Shown here: positions 24,783 to 32,580 of the stretch, piece by piece
Layout: each line of letters begins with the position of its first letter
Numbering within the stretch: position 1 is the stretch's first letter
Made by a program: the position numbers and the translations under genes
Assembly: GCA_905479265.1 (NCBI GenBank)
Contig: CAJQLX010000055.1
Location: 1 to 55,513, forward strand
Direction: 5' to 3'
Length of the DNA: 55,513 nt
Source of the DNA: an uncultured Alphaproteobacteria bacterium
GTDB taxonomy: Bacteria; Pseudomonadota; Alphaproteobacteria; UBA7985
Notes under the pieces: generated by a model
Seen by the model: only the letters and a program-made list of their open reading frames with translations
The model's database searches: none
What the model was told of the DNA's origin: nothing

Positions 24783-26210
24783 ATGCTTCGCAACCGACTG
24801 GCAAAAATCGTCGCGACCCTAGGCCCGGCCTCAAACACCGCTGAGGCCATCACGTCTCTGTATGAGTCCGGCGCAGATGTGTTCCGTATTAATGCCGCCT
24901 ATTCCAACGACGCCGACAACGCGGCACTGATTGGTCAAGTGCGCGAAGCGATTTCGGATGACTCAAAGCCGGTGGGCACCATCTGGGATCTGCCGGGGCT
25001 GAAAATGCGCATCGGTGGCTTTAAGGATGGCAGCGCAACGCTGGTTGCCGGATCGACCTTCACGCTCGACCAATCCCCTGAGGATGGTGACGAAACCCGC
25101 GTTTATCTGCCCTTTCCCGAGGCTTTTGCCCACACGCGCGTCGGCGATGTCCTGCGCTTGGATGACGGGCGCCTGACACTGCGGGTGACGGAGGTCACGT
25201 TGTTCCGCCTTTCGACCACCGTCGTTGCGGGCGGTGAGCTGTCGGCCAACAAGGCCATTTTGTTCCCCAACGTCCCCATTCCAACCGCTGAAGTATCCAA
25301 CCGCGATGCGGAAAGCCTGAGTGTCGCGCTGGAGGCCGGGGCTGACTGGATCGCAGCGACGGCCAACGGCTCGCTCGACGTGGTTCGCGATTTGAAGCGC
25401 CGGATTGGCGGCAAGGCGCGGTTGATGGTCAAAATCGACAGCAAGGAAATGCTGGATCAGCTCGAAGCGGTGCTTGAGCTCGCCGATGGGTTGTTTCTGG
25501 CGCGCGGTGATCTGGGTTCTCGCATGCCGGTCGAAATGATCCCCAATGCGCAAAAAGACACTATTCTTGCCGCCCGCGAAGCCGGGAAGCCGGCGATTGT
25601 CGCAGCGCAGATGCTTGAATCCATGGTTGGTGATCCAACCCCGACCCGGGCTGAGGCCTCGGATGTCTGTCAGGCCATTTACGATGGTGCAGACGCGGTA
25701 ACGCTGTCAGCCGAGACGGCCGTTGGTCACTATCCCATCGATTCCGTCGCGATGATGGAACGGCTGATCATGTCAGCAGAGACGGACGATTTCGATACAG
25801 CCGTGGGCCGTGCCTTGGGCACAGCGGGGGAAGACGGCTCAAAGGTCGAGACCATTGGCGGGGCGATTTCCAACGCCGCTGTCTCCGTTTCCAACGAGCT
25901 GCAAGCCTGTGCGATTGTCGTGCACACGTCCAGCGGATCCACGGCGCGCCGCGTGGCGCGTCTGCGTCCGGGGCGTCCGATCCTGTGTCTGACAGATATG
26001 GAAGAAACCCGCCGTTACATGACGGTTGTTTGCGGTGTGCACTCCTTGCACATGCCATCGCTGAGCAGCTGGAAAGAGGTTGTTGAGGTCGCGGTCAAGG
26101 CGGCCAAAGAGCAGCAATTGGGCGAAGCGGGTGAAGTGATTGTCATCACCGCTGGCATGCCATGGGGCGCATCGGGGTCAACGAACATTCTGCGCGTGGC
26201 AACGCTCTAA
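24783..26210 (+). CDS. pyk: pyruvate kinase, divergent active site
   Basis: Pyruvate kinase fold, 475 aa: ATP formation from phosphoenolpyruvate is the family reaction. Conserved: ATLGPAS, R35-I-N37, D69, K217, LARGDLG with D243, QMLESM, PTRAEASDV, ETAVGHYP and the C-terminal allosteric-type domain. Changed against E. coli/muscle enzyme: NFSHG is NAAYS (Ser to Ala39, His to Tyr40), KIE is KID (Asp219), ATQML is AAQML (Thr to Ala275), and ASFVR is ATANG. DLPGLK has Lys where K+-independent enzymes do. Activity or substrate may therefore be altered. Upstream is a palindrome-rich region. Confidence 0.85.
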   Translation: MLRNRLAKIVATLGPASNTAEAITSLYESGADVFRINAAYSNDADNAALIGQVREAISDDSKPVGTIWDLPGLKMRIGGFKDGSATLVAGSTFTLDQSPEDGDETRVYLPFPEAFAHTRVGDVLRLDDGRLTLRVTEVTLFRLSTTVVAGGELSANKAILFPNVPIPTAEVSNRDAESLSVALEAGADWIAATANGSLDVVRDLKRRIGGKARLMVKIDSKEMLDQLEAVLELADGLFLARGDLGSRMPVEMIPNAQKDTILAAREAGKPAIVAAQMLESMVGDPTPTRAEASDVCQAIYDGADAVTLSAETAVGHYPIDSVAMMERLIMSAETDDFDTAVGRALGTAGEDGSKVETIGGAISNAAVSVSNELQACAIVVHTSSGSTARRVARLRPGRPILCLTDMEETRRYMTVVCGVHSLHMPSLSSWKEVVEVAVKAAKEQQLGEAGEVIVITAGMPWGASGSTNILRVATL

Positions 26211-26246
26211 CCCCGGCTCCGCTTCGTCATCCTGTCCGGGTCTGGG

Positions 26247-28070
26247 TCAGGCGGATTGCTGTTCCGTCTGACGCTGCCACAGGCCGGCATAAAGCCCGTC
26301 CAGCGCCAGCAGCTCGTCATGGGTTCCGCGTTCGACCAAGCTGCCGTTATCCAACACCAAAATCTGATCGGCATGCATGACGGTCGAGAGCCGATGCGCG
26401 ATGATCAGCTGCGTGCGCCCTTCGCCAGCGTGGGCGAAGTTGCGGACGATTTCGGCTTCGGTTCCGCTGTCGAGCGAGGATGTCGCTTCGTCGAGGATAA
26501 AGATGCGCGGGTTCTTCAGGTAGGCGCGTGCGATCGCCAAGCGCTGGCGCTCCCCGCCTGAGAGCTTCAGCCCCCGATCCCCAACAATGGTCTCGTAGCC
26601 CATGGGTAGGCCTTCGACAAAGGTACTGAACGCCGCCATGCGCGCCGCCTCGCGGACTTCGTCCATGCTGGCCTCAGGGCGGGCGTAGCGGATGTTGGCG
26701 TCGATGGTGTCGTGGAACAGCACACAGTCTTGGGGCACCACGCCCAAGGCGTCGCGCGCGCTCCTCAGACGGACGTCGCGAATGTCCTGCCCATCAATCA
26801 GAATGGATCCCTTGTCTGGATCATAGAGGCGCAGCAACAGTTTCTGGATCGTAGACTTCCCCGCCCCCGTCGGCCCGACCAGCGCTGTTGTTTTGCCGCC
26901 GGGTACGACAAAGCTCAAGTCGCGCAAAACCGTGCCTTTGGAGGCGTAATCAAAGGTGACACCTTCGAACGCAAGCGACCCGTCGCCCGGCACCAAATCT
27001 GGCGCGCTGGCTTTGTCGTGGATGGTATTGGGGACTTCGAACAGAGACATCATGCGCTCGGTGTGGCGCAGGCTGTCGAGGATGCGACGGTTGACGATGC
27101 CCAAGCCCCGCAGCGGCTGGAACAAGCGCAAGATCAGCGCCGCCAACGCCACAAACCCGCCCACGGTTAGCGCGCCGGCGGAAACCTTGGGCACGGTGAT
27201 GGCGAGCAGGGTGATCAGGGAGCCGCTGAGAATCACGGCAATCGTCACTTGTCGGATCATGAAGTAGACCGAAACTTTCAACGCTCGGCCGCGATATTCT
27301 TCCATAGCGCCGTCAACGGCCTCGGCCTGACGGTCCTCTGCGGCAAACGTCTTGACGGTTTCGGCGTATGAGAGGCCTTCGACGATCAGGTCAGACACCC
27401 GGTCTTCGGACTCGTTCACCCGGCCAACCAGCCGCGAGCGGACCCGGTCAAACAGCACCACAGCGCTGAGATAGAACACCATCGTCACGGCCAAAATCCC
27501 TGCGGACCAGAGATCGTATCGCGTGGCCAGCAAGACGTAAGCGATCAGCAGCTCGATGATGATGGGAACGAAACTGAGCAACACCACGTTCGCCAGTTCT
27601 TCCAGCGCGCGGGTGCCGCGTTCGACCGACTGGGCCAAGCCGCCCTTGCGATTGTCCAGGTGATACGCCAGCGGCAGCCGCAGGATGTGGCCGTAAACGT
27701 CTGTCGTCACCCGCCGAATCGCTCGCAGGCTGACGCGGTCCATCAGCATATCCATGACGTTATCCAGCACCGTATCCGCCACGCGGAACAGCCCGTACGC
27801 CAGCACCAGCCCCAGCGGCAGCGCCACTTCCATACCGATGCCCAAGTTGTCGATCAGCGCGCCGTAAACAAACGGCAAGCCAATGACAAAGACCTTGTCC
27901 GCCACAAGCAGCACGGCAATCAGGATCAGCAACCCGGGGCGACGCTCAGCGGGGTTTTTGGACCAGACGATTTCCTTAACCAAGCCAATAAGATCGCGCA
28001 GCTTTGGCTTGGATTTACCATCATGAGCCCGGGGCCAATTACCCATGGCAACTTTAGAAACGGGGGGCAT
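26247..28070 (-). CDS. ABC exporter, Atm1-type (half-transporter with fused ATPase)
   Basis: 607 aa: six transmembrane helices in residues ~45-320, then the nucleotide-binding domain. The intracellular segment LRLPLAYHLDNRKGGLAQSVERGTRALEEL is the Atm1/ABCB7 pattern (export of glutathione-linked sulfur/metal species), unlike MsbA. Walker A GPTGAGKST, signature LSGGERQR, Walker B IFILDEATSSLDS and an H-loop AHRLST are intact. The homodimer is expected in the inner membrane. It starts 3 nt after the mnmC stop, so the two are probably co-transcribed; both touch thiolation/sulfur chemistry, an inference only. Confidence 0.88.
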   Translation of the reverse strand: MPPVSKVAMGNWPRAHDGKSKPKLRDLIGLVKEIVWSKNPAERRPGLLILIAVLLVADKVFVIGLPFVYGALIDNLGIGMEVALPLGLVLAYGLFRVADTVLDNVMDMLMDRVSLRAIRRVTTDVYGHILRLPLAYHLDNRKGGLAQSVERGTRALEELANVVLLSFVPIIIELLIAYVLLATRYDLWSAGILAVTMVFYLSAVVLFDRVRSRLVGRVNESEDRVSDLIVEGLSYAETVKTFAAEDRQAEAVDGAMEEYRGRALKVSVYFMIRQVTIAVILSGSLITLLAITVPKVSAGALTVGGFVALAALILRLFQPLRGLGIVNRRILDSLRHTERMMSLFEVPNTIHDKASAPDLVPGDGSLAFEGVTFDYASKGTVLRDLSFVVPGGKTTALVGPTGAGKSTIQKLLLRLYDPDKGSILIDGQDIRDVRLRSARDALGVVPQDCVLFHDTIDANIRYARPEASMDEVREAARMAAFSTFVEGLPMGYETIVGDRGLKLSGGERQRLAIARAYLKNPRIFILDEATSSLDSGTEAEIVRNFAHAGEGRTQLIIAHRLSTVMHADQILVLDNGSLVERGTHDELLALDGLYAGLWQRQTEQQSA

Positions 28071-28073
28071 AGA

Positions 28074-29720
28074 TCAGGTCTCTTGCGGGTTATGGCGGAA
28101 AGGGTGGAGCGCATCCCACACCCAGCGTTCGAGGGGCACCGGTAGCCCCATCGCTTCCGCCAGCAGGCTTGAGGCTAATATGGGGGCATAGAGGTAACCT
28201 TTGGACCCCAAGCCGGTCAGAATGCCCAAATTTTCTCCGCGCCACCCGGTCAGCGGTATGTGATCCGGCGTCGTGGCGCGCAGGCCGACCCATGAGGTGC
28301 CCGTGGGTTGGGCGGCGAAATCTGGCAAAGCCGTGCGGAGGCGATCGAGGTTGTCCGCCTGATCACTGTCGCGGACAGCGCGCCAGTCTTGAGGCGGGTT
28401 GCGGTCAAAACTTGCGCCAAGCCAAGCCTGCATGCTGTCTTCACTCGGCAGCAGAAGCCGACCAAAGTTCAGCGGATGGGTGAGCGGCGCATCCAGGGTT
28501 AGCAGCTCTTGTTGCCCGCGATTGGCGCGCAGAGTTAATCCATCGAGCAACGCCGCAGACTCCAACCCCGCCGCAACGACGCAAGGGCCATCGGGCAGGC
28601 TCTGCACCGCTTCGGCGCGATGATCGACCTGCGCCAGAACCTGTGCGCGAAAGGCAGCGGTATCGACGCTGAGCGCCTGATGCACCCGCACTCGCTGGTC
28701 ATCGATCCAATCATAAGCCACGTCGGTTTCCGCCTGCCAGCGTGCCCTGAGCTTGTCGTCCGCCACCACGGCATCAACGCCCCTGCGGGCTGTGGGTCCA
28801 TAGGCGCTGAGATGAAAAAAACCGGCGCGGCGCAAGTGACCGAGCGGTCCTAAATCCCCGCTTGGGCGGAAGTTGACCAACGCGAAGGGAACAGCCGAAC
28901 CGGGCGCAGCCTCACCCGTGCCGTGGATGGTCGCTGGCCAGCCCAGACGCTGTGCGGCCAACCCCACCATCAAGCCAGCCACACCGGCGCCAGCAATCGT
29001 AAGGGGGGCGGTTGGCTTGGCGCGAGGGGTCCAGCGGCCACTGTACTGTGCGGTCAGGTGCTCGCGCTTCTTGGCCCAGCCGGTGCGCTTTTCAACCGCA
29101 AAGCCCGCGCGCTCTAGCCCACGGCGCACGTCGCCTGCGGCGGTAAAGGTGGAAAGCCGAGCGCCGGGGCGGGAGAGCCGCGCGATTTGCGTAAACAGGT
29201 CAGGCGTCCACAGATCTGGGTTCTTCGCGGGTGAAAAACCGTCGAGAAACCAGAGGTCAACGCGCGCATTCAACCGGCTCAGCGCTGACGCAGCATCCCC
29301 GTGCAACAACAGCAAATCTTCATCGTCGGCTGGTGTGACAAACCCAGCGCGTGGCTGGTCCGCCGCCGGGCGCCATCGCAGCGGTTCTGGCCGCAAATCA
29401 TTGGCCGCTTGTGCTTGTGCCGCGGTCAGTGGGCGCGCTTCAACGCCGATATAGTGCAGCCGACCCTTAAAGCCGCAAACCGCCATCGCCTCCCGCACGA
29501 GGCGATAGGTCAGCCCCGTGCCAAAGCCGATTTCGCCCACCACCAGATCGCCATCATCGGCCAGCAGATCGAGCAAGCCTGAGCCTTCGAGGTAGACGTA
29601 GCGAGACTCGTCGAGGCCGTCGTACTGAAAATACCAGTCCCCGTGCGCGGCATCGATTACCTTGCCATCGTCGATAACCAGCCGCGCTGGATCAATTTTT
29701 AGCGGTTTTGGAAAAGCCAT
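28074..29720 (-). CDS. mnmC: bifunctional tRNA 5-methylaminomethyl-2-thiouridine synthase MnmC
   Basis: Final two steps of mnm5s2U34 formation in wobble uridines of tRNA. The N-terminal methyltransferase half (to about 235) has GEIGFGTGLTYR, YIGVEARPLT and the DGFSPAKNPDLW catalytic signature. The C-terminal FAD oxidoreductase half starts at TIAGAGVAGLMVGLAA and ends with GLRATTPDHIPLTG and GLGSKGYLYAP. 548 aa, about 120 shorter than the E. coli fusion but with both halves complete. Upstream of, and coupled to, the Atm1-type exporter. Confidence 0.9.
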   Translation of the reverse strand: MAFPKPLKIDPARLVIDDGKVIDAAHGDWYFQYDGLDESRYVYLEGSGLLDLLADDGDLVVGEIGFGTGLTYRLVREAMAVCGFKGRLHYIGVEARPLTAAQAQAANDLRPEPLRWRPAADQPRAGFVTPADDEDLLLLHGDAASALSRLNARVDLWFLDGFSPAKNPDLWTPDLFTQIARLSRPGARLSTFTAAGDVRRGLERAGFAVEKRTGWAKKREHLTAQYSGRWTPRAKPTAPLTIAGAGVAGLMVGLAAQRLGWPATIHGTGEAAPGSAVPFALVNFRPSGDLGPLGHLRRAGFFHLSAYGPTARRGVDAVVADDKLRARWQAETDVAYDWIDDQRVRVHQALSVDTAAFRAQVLAQVDHRAEAVQSLPDGPCVVAAGLESAALLDGLTLRANRGQQELLTLDAPLTHPLNFGRLLLPSEDSMQAWLGASFDRNPPQDWRAVRDSDQADNLDRLRTALPDFAAQPTGTSWVGLRATTPDHIPLTGWRGENLGILTGLGSKGYLYAPILASSLLAEAMGLPVPLERWVWDALHPFRHNPQET

Positions 29721-29800
29721 GCCGTCCTATGGCTTGATTTTCGTCGCAAGGAAAGCAACGACTGTGCTTTCATCCACGACACGACAGGAACACGCAGACA

Positions 29801-30466
29801 ATGACGCTGAAACGCTATGGTGCCGTAAAGGGCCGGGTCTGTGATGTCTATGGCGAGCGACGGGACAATAAATCTCCGCATTTCTACATGACCTTGGACT
29901 GCGGTCGGCGCGAATGGCGCTTGGCGATCAATGTCAAATCGCGGCGCTGGCCCAGTGAAGTTGCCTTTACGCGCATTGCGCCGTTTACCAATGCCTTCAC
30001 CCATCAGCTCGACGCGCTGGACTTGGGGCTCAACAGCATGAATCGAGGCCGAGAGCGCCGGCGGGGCGGTTTGGATTATCTGCGGGACAACTTTTTTCAG
30101 CTCAATCAGCTGGTTGCGCTGCCACATCACAAGCCGGGGCGGAACAACGATTTGATCGATATTCTCTACCGTGACGGCAATCGCGCACAGCAGCAGGGTT
30201 GGGAAGCGGTTGCCTTTGGCGAGCCGTACAACGACCGGGCGCGCTGGGGGCTGCACAACATCCACATGAACCAAGGCTCGATGGGGCGTTACAAGCGCGT
30301 CAACGGGCCGTCACAGGACGGGGCGCTGTTTCTGCGCGCGCCGGACGAGGGTTGGATCGCATACTTCTGGGCGTTTCAAAGCCAAGCGGCACAGACGGAC
30401 CCGATCACCGGCAACGCCATCGAAGACGCGCCGCTGATCTGGAACATTTTGCACCCCGAAGGTTAG
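29801..30466 (+). CDS. DUF2278 family protein (YukJ-like)
   Basis: 221 aa, unknown function. Family hallmarks read in order: YGAVKGRVCDVYGERRDNKSPHFYM, WRLAINVKSRRWPSEV, LDYLRDNFFQ, PGRNNDLIDIL, NIHMNQGSMGRY, QDGALFLRAPDEGWIAYFWAFQSQ. No signal peptide or membrane helix. The ATG at 29801 has CAGGAA 11 nt before it. Divergent from mnmC and convergent with the molybdopterin-binding gene (4-nt overlap). The family is mostly reported from Firmicutes, Actinobacteria and scattered proteobacteria, so it may be a patchy or transferred gene. Confidence 0.85.
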   Translation: MTLKRYGAVKGRVCDVYGERRDNKSPHFYMTLDCGRREWRLAINVKSRRWPSEVAFTRIAPFTNAFTHQLDALDLGLNSMNRGRERRRGGLDYLRDNFFQLNQLVALPHHKPGRNNDLIDILYRDGNRAQQQGWEAVAFGEPYNDRARWGLHNIHMNQGSMGRYKRVNGPSQDGALFLRAPDEGWIAYFWAFQSQAAQTDPITGNAIEDAPLIWNILHPEG

Positions 30467-31449
30467 CCCTCTGGCGCTTTGAGTCGGGGCAATGGGCGAG
30501 ACGGGATTTCCTTCAGCAACCCGCCGACACCCAAGCCCTGAATATCCCGCGCGCTTGGGAACAAATCGGCGCAGGCCCGTTCAAGCACCCAATCAAAGCC
30601 GTTAAACGCCACCGACCGCGCACAACCCGGCGCGCCAATCACGGGCACATCGCCAAACTGGCCGATGAACAGCAGGTTGCCCGGATCCACTGGCATGCCC
30701 AAGTGATCCACCCGGCCCCCGGCTGCGACCAATCCCGCTGGCCCGACATCGCGCCGATCTTGTGTGGCGGCACCGGGAAAGATGACAATCAGGTCGCCTC
30801 GGGTATGGCGCAAGGCTTGGGCCACGGCGTCATGCTGGTGGGCAACGCGGTGTTCTTCGCGGATGGAACTGCCCAGGGCGGCCAACCGCGCACTCAGCGC
30901 ATCGCGGGCTTTATCAAGCGTGCGGTCTTGCACGGCGTCAGGCTGGGTTTGGATCAGCGCAATGGACCGGGGTTGCAAAGGGTGCACGCGCAGCAACGCT
31001 TTCGCCGGTGTCGCGGCCTCTACGATCGTCCGGTGCACGCCAAAGGGAATGACTTTCAGCGTGGCGACCAAGTCGCCTGCTTCGACCCGTTGCAAGTCGG
31101 GCAAAGTCGCCAGCGTCAGCGCTTCGCCAGCCCGGTTAAAGGCGGCAACGCCGGGGGCATCAACGACCAACAGCCCCGCTTCTTCTGCCAATGCATTCAC
31201 CCGACCTGTTCGCGCTTCGCTCAGCGTCAGGGACGGGCCAAAGACATCGGCTTGCAGCGCTTTGGCGGCGGCGTCTTCACACAAGTCTTCAGGATCGAGC
31301 TGGTAGACCTGAATGCGTTGCGCGCCCAGCAAACTGGCATTGGTCTCCGACAGCAGCGTTCCCTTGCGCAGCCGCCGTCCTTCGAGAACAACGGCCTGCG
31401 CCAGTTGCCATCCGGCCGAGCGCTGCGCTTCTTGCGTGGCGAACTTCAC
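30463..31449 (-). CDS. molybdopterin-binding protein (MoaB/MogA fold)
   Basis: 328 aa with the N-terminal half of the alphaproteobacterial MobA-like fusion proteins: LRKGTLLSE, IQVYQLDPEDLCEDAAAKALQ. The MoCF_biosynth domain follows at about 165-320, with DLIVIFPGAATQDRRDVGP, HLGMPVDPGNLLFIGQFGDVPVIGAPGCARS and NGFDWVLER. It is likely a chaperone or carrier that handles molybdenum cofactor for an oxidoreductase of the xanthine dehydrogenase type. No nucleotidyltransferase domain is fused here. Three nt after the methyltransferase gene, same strand. Confidence 0.82.
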   Translation of the reverse strand: MKFATQEAQRSAGWQLAQAVVLEGRRLRKGTLLSETNASLLGAQRIQVYQLDPEDLCEDAAAKALQADVFGPSLTLSEARTGRVNALAEEAGLLVVDAPGVAAFNRAGEALTLATLPDLQRVEAGDLVATLKVIPFGVHRTIVEAATPAKALLRVHPLQPRSIALIQTQPDAVQDRTLDKARDALSARLAALGSSIREEHRVAHQHDAVAQALRHTRGDLIVIFPGAATQDRRDVGPAGLVAAGGRVDHLGMPVDPGNLLFIGQFGDVPVIGAPGCARSVAFNGFDWVLERACADLFPSARDIQGLGVGGLLKEIPSRPLPRLKAPEG

Positions 31450-31452
31450 CGC

Positions 31453-32073
31453 TCAGTCAGCCTTCTGGCCAACGTATTGGTATATGGCCGCGCTGCCGTG
31501 CAGGCGCCCTTCGCGCAAAACCCGGCCAACAGCGCGGTTGATGCGGGCGTCCAGCATGCCAAAGTCCTCGTTGATCTCTTCAGCTGAATACATCCAATCC
31601 TCCACACGCGGCCCGCCCGATAACAGCGGCATTTGCTCTTTTCTGAATCCTTCAAGGATCAATCGACCACCGGGTTTGAGTGCTTTCAAACACCCGCGAT
31701 GCGCTACCTTGGCAGGCTCGCGCGGTAAATGGAAATAGAACAGGACGATCAGGTCAAAATGCGCCTCGGGGTAGTCCCATTGGCTGGCATCGGCGCAAAT
31801 GGTTTCCAGCGCCACCCCGCGCTGCGTGGCGAGCTGCTGGGTCTTCGCGATCCCTTCTTGGGAATAATCCAGCGACGTTACAGACCAGCCCTGCTCCGCC
31901 AACCAGACACCATTGCGGCCTTCGCCGTCGCCAACCGCCAACGCTTTTCCGCCTTTTTCTGGCACTTGTTCGACCAAAAATGCATTTGGCTTGGTTGAAA
32001 ACATGAAGCGACCCTTCTGGTATCGCTCATCCCAGAAGGACGGGTTCATTTGGGCAGCAGGCTTGGAATTCAC
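31453..32073 (-). CDS. class I SAM-dependent methyltransferase (TehB-like)
   Basis: 206 aa. Residues FWDERYQKGRFMFSTKPNAFLVE begin the TehB/thiopurine-type fold; motif I is ALAVGDGEGRNGVWLAEQG, followed by SLDYSQEG and FDLIVLFYFHLP. Substrate unknown; TehB-type enzymes methylate metalloids or small thiols. A GTG at 32073 is preferred over the internal ATG at 32049 because GAGG lies 9 nt upstream of the GTG and no ribosome site precedes the ATG. Next on the same strand is the molybdopterin-binding gene after 3 nt. Confidence 0.85.
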   Translation of the reverse strand: MNSKPAAQMNPSFWDERYQKGRFMFSTKPNAFLVEQVPEKGGKALAVGDGEGRNGVWLAEQGWSVTSLDYSQEGIAKTQQLATQRGVALETICADASQWDYPEAHFDLIVLFYFHLPREPAKVAHRGCLKALKPGGRLILEGFRKEQMPLLSGGPRVEDWMYSAEEINEDFGMLDARINRAVGRVLREGRLHGSAAIYQYVGQKAD

Positions 32074-32409
32074 TGGTTTTGACCTCGTTGACGCAGAAAA
32101 ATAGGTAAATATCCTAACAATCTAGGCGCGAGCCCTAGATTTCGCCTCATTTTCCAATTATGCGTTATTGCGTTTACATTCACGTATTCATTTTCATTCG
32201 TTGCGGCACAAAATCCGCATAAAAAACCCATGATTCAACCGCAATAAAGTCGAAGAAGTCTTTAGACTTTCGCCGACGCGGATATGACTGGCTTTGCTGA
32301 GACAAAAGTGTCATACCCGCCATTGCTTATGGGGAAAACAAGCAAGTGCGTTAAGCACAGAAGCCACGTTTCCAGCAGGGAATGCGGCCATATTCATTGG
32401 AGCGTATTA
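32074..32409. other. 336-bp AT-rich intergenic region with two inverted repeats
   Basis: Unusually AT-rich stretch (about 32140-32260) between the methyltransferase gene (minus) and the 44-residue peptide gene (plus). It contains AATCTAGG-N7-CCTAGATT (32119-32141), about 45 nt upstream of the methyltransferase start, and AAGTCT-TT-AGACTT (32256-32269). Both may be operators or structured leaders; no further gene is supported. Confidence 0.45.
32119..32141. promoter_or_regulatory. 8-bp inverted repeat upstream of the methyltransferase gene
   Basis: AATCTAGG and CCTAGATT are perfect complements separated by 7 nt. No T-run follows on either side, so an operator is more likely than a terminator. 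The nearest start is the methyltransferase GTG at 32073. Confidence 0.35.
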
Positions 32410-32544
32410 ATGCGAATTATTGGGGTCTTTCTCGGACTTTTCGCCATTGTCAGCCTCGCTGGCGCCGTTGCGGTATTTTCAACAGCCGCAGCAGAATTCG
32501 AAGCCGAAATTCCGTCTGAACAAGTGCTGATCATCGATAACTAA
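32410..32544 (+). CDS. 44-residue membrane peptide, unknown function
   Basis: ATG at 32410 with GGAG 7 nt upstream (ideal spacing). The peptide opens MRIIGVFLGLFAIVSLAGAVAV, a hydrophobic segment of about 20 residues long enough to span the membrane, followed by STAAAEFEAEIPSEQVLIIDN. A signal peptide cut after AAA is also possible, leaving an acidic ~18-residue secreted peptide. No homologue is recognised. Its stop lies inside a 26-bp tandem duplication shared with the end of rlmJ. The ribosome binding site and the plausible membrane topology support a real small gene. Confidence 0.5.
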   Translation: MRIIGVFLGLFAIVSLAGAVAVFSTAAAEFEAEIPSEQVLIIDN

Positions 32545-32580
32545 GTTCTCGTCGAATCATCGACGGCTAAGTTCTCGTCG
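32529..32580. repeat. 26-bp imperfect tandem duplication at convergent gene ends
   Basis: Two adjacent 26-bp units (32529-32554 and 32555-32580) agree at 22 positions. They share ATCATCGA near the start and CTAAGTTCTCGTCG at the end. The first unit contains the stop of the 44-residue gene and the second the stop of rlmJ on the other strand. Confidence 0.85.

Noticed and set aside
30199-31587. Plus-strand open frame (about 460 codons) opposite the molybdopterin gene
   Set aside because: No family motif and low-complexity Gln/Arg content; the minus-strand gene is convincing.
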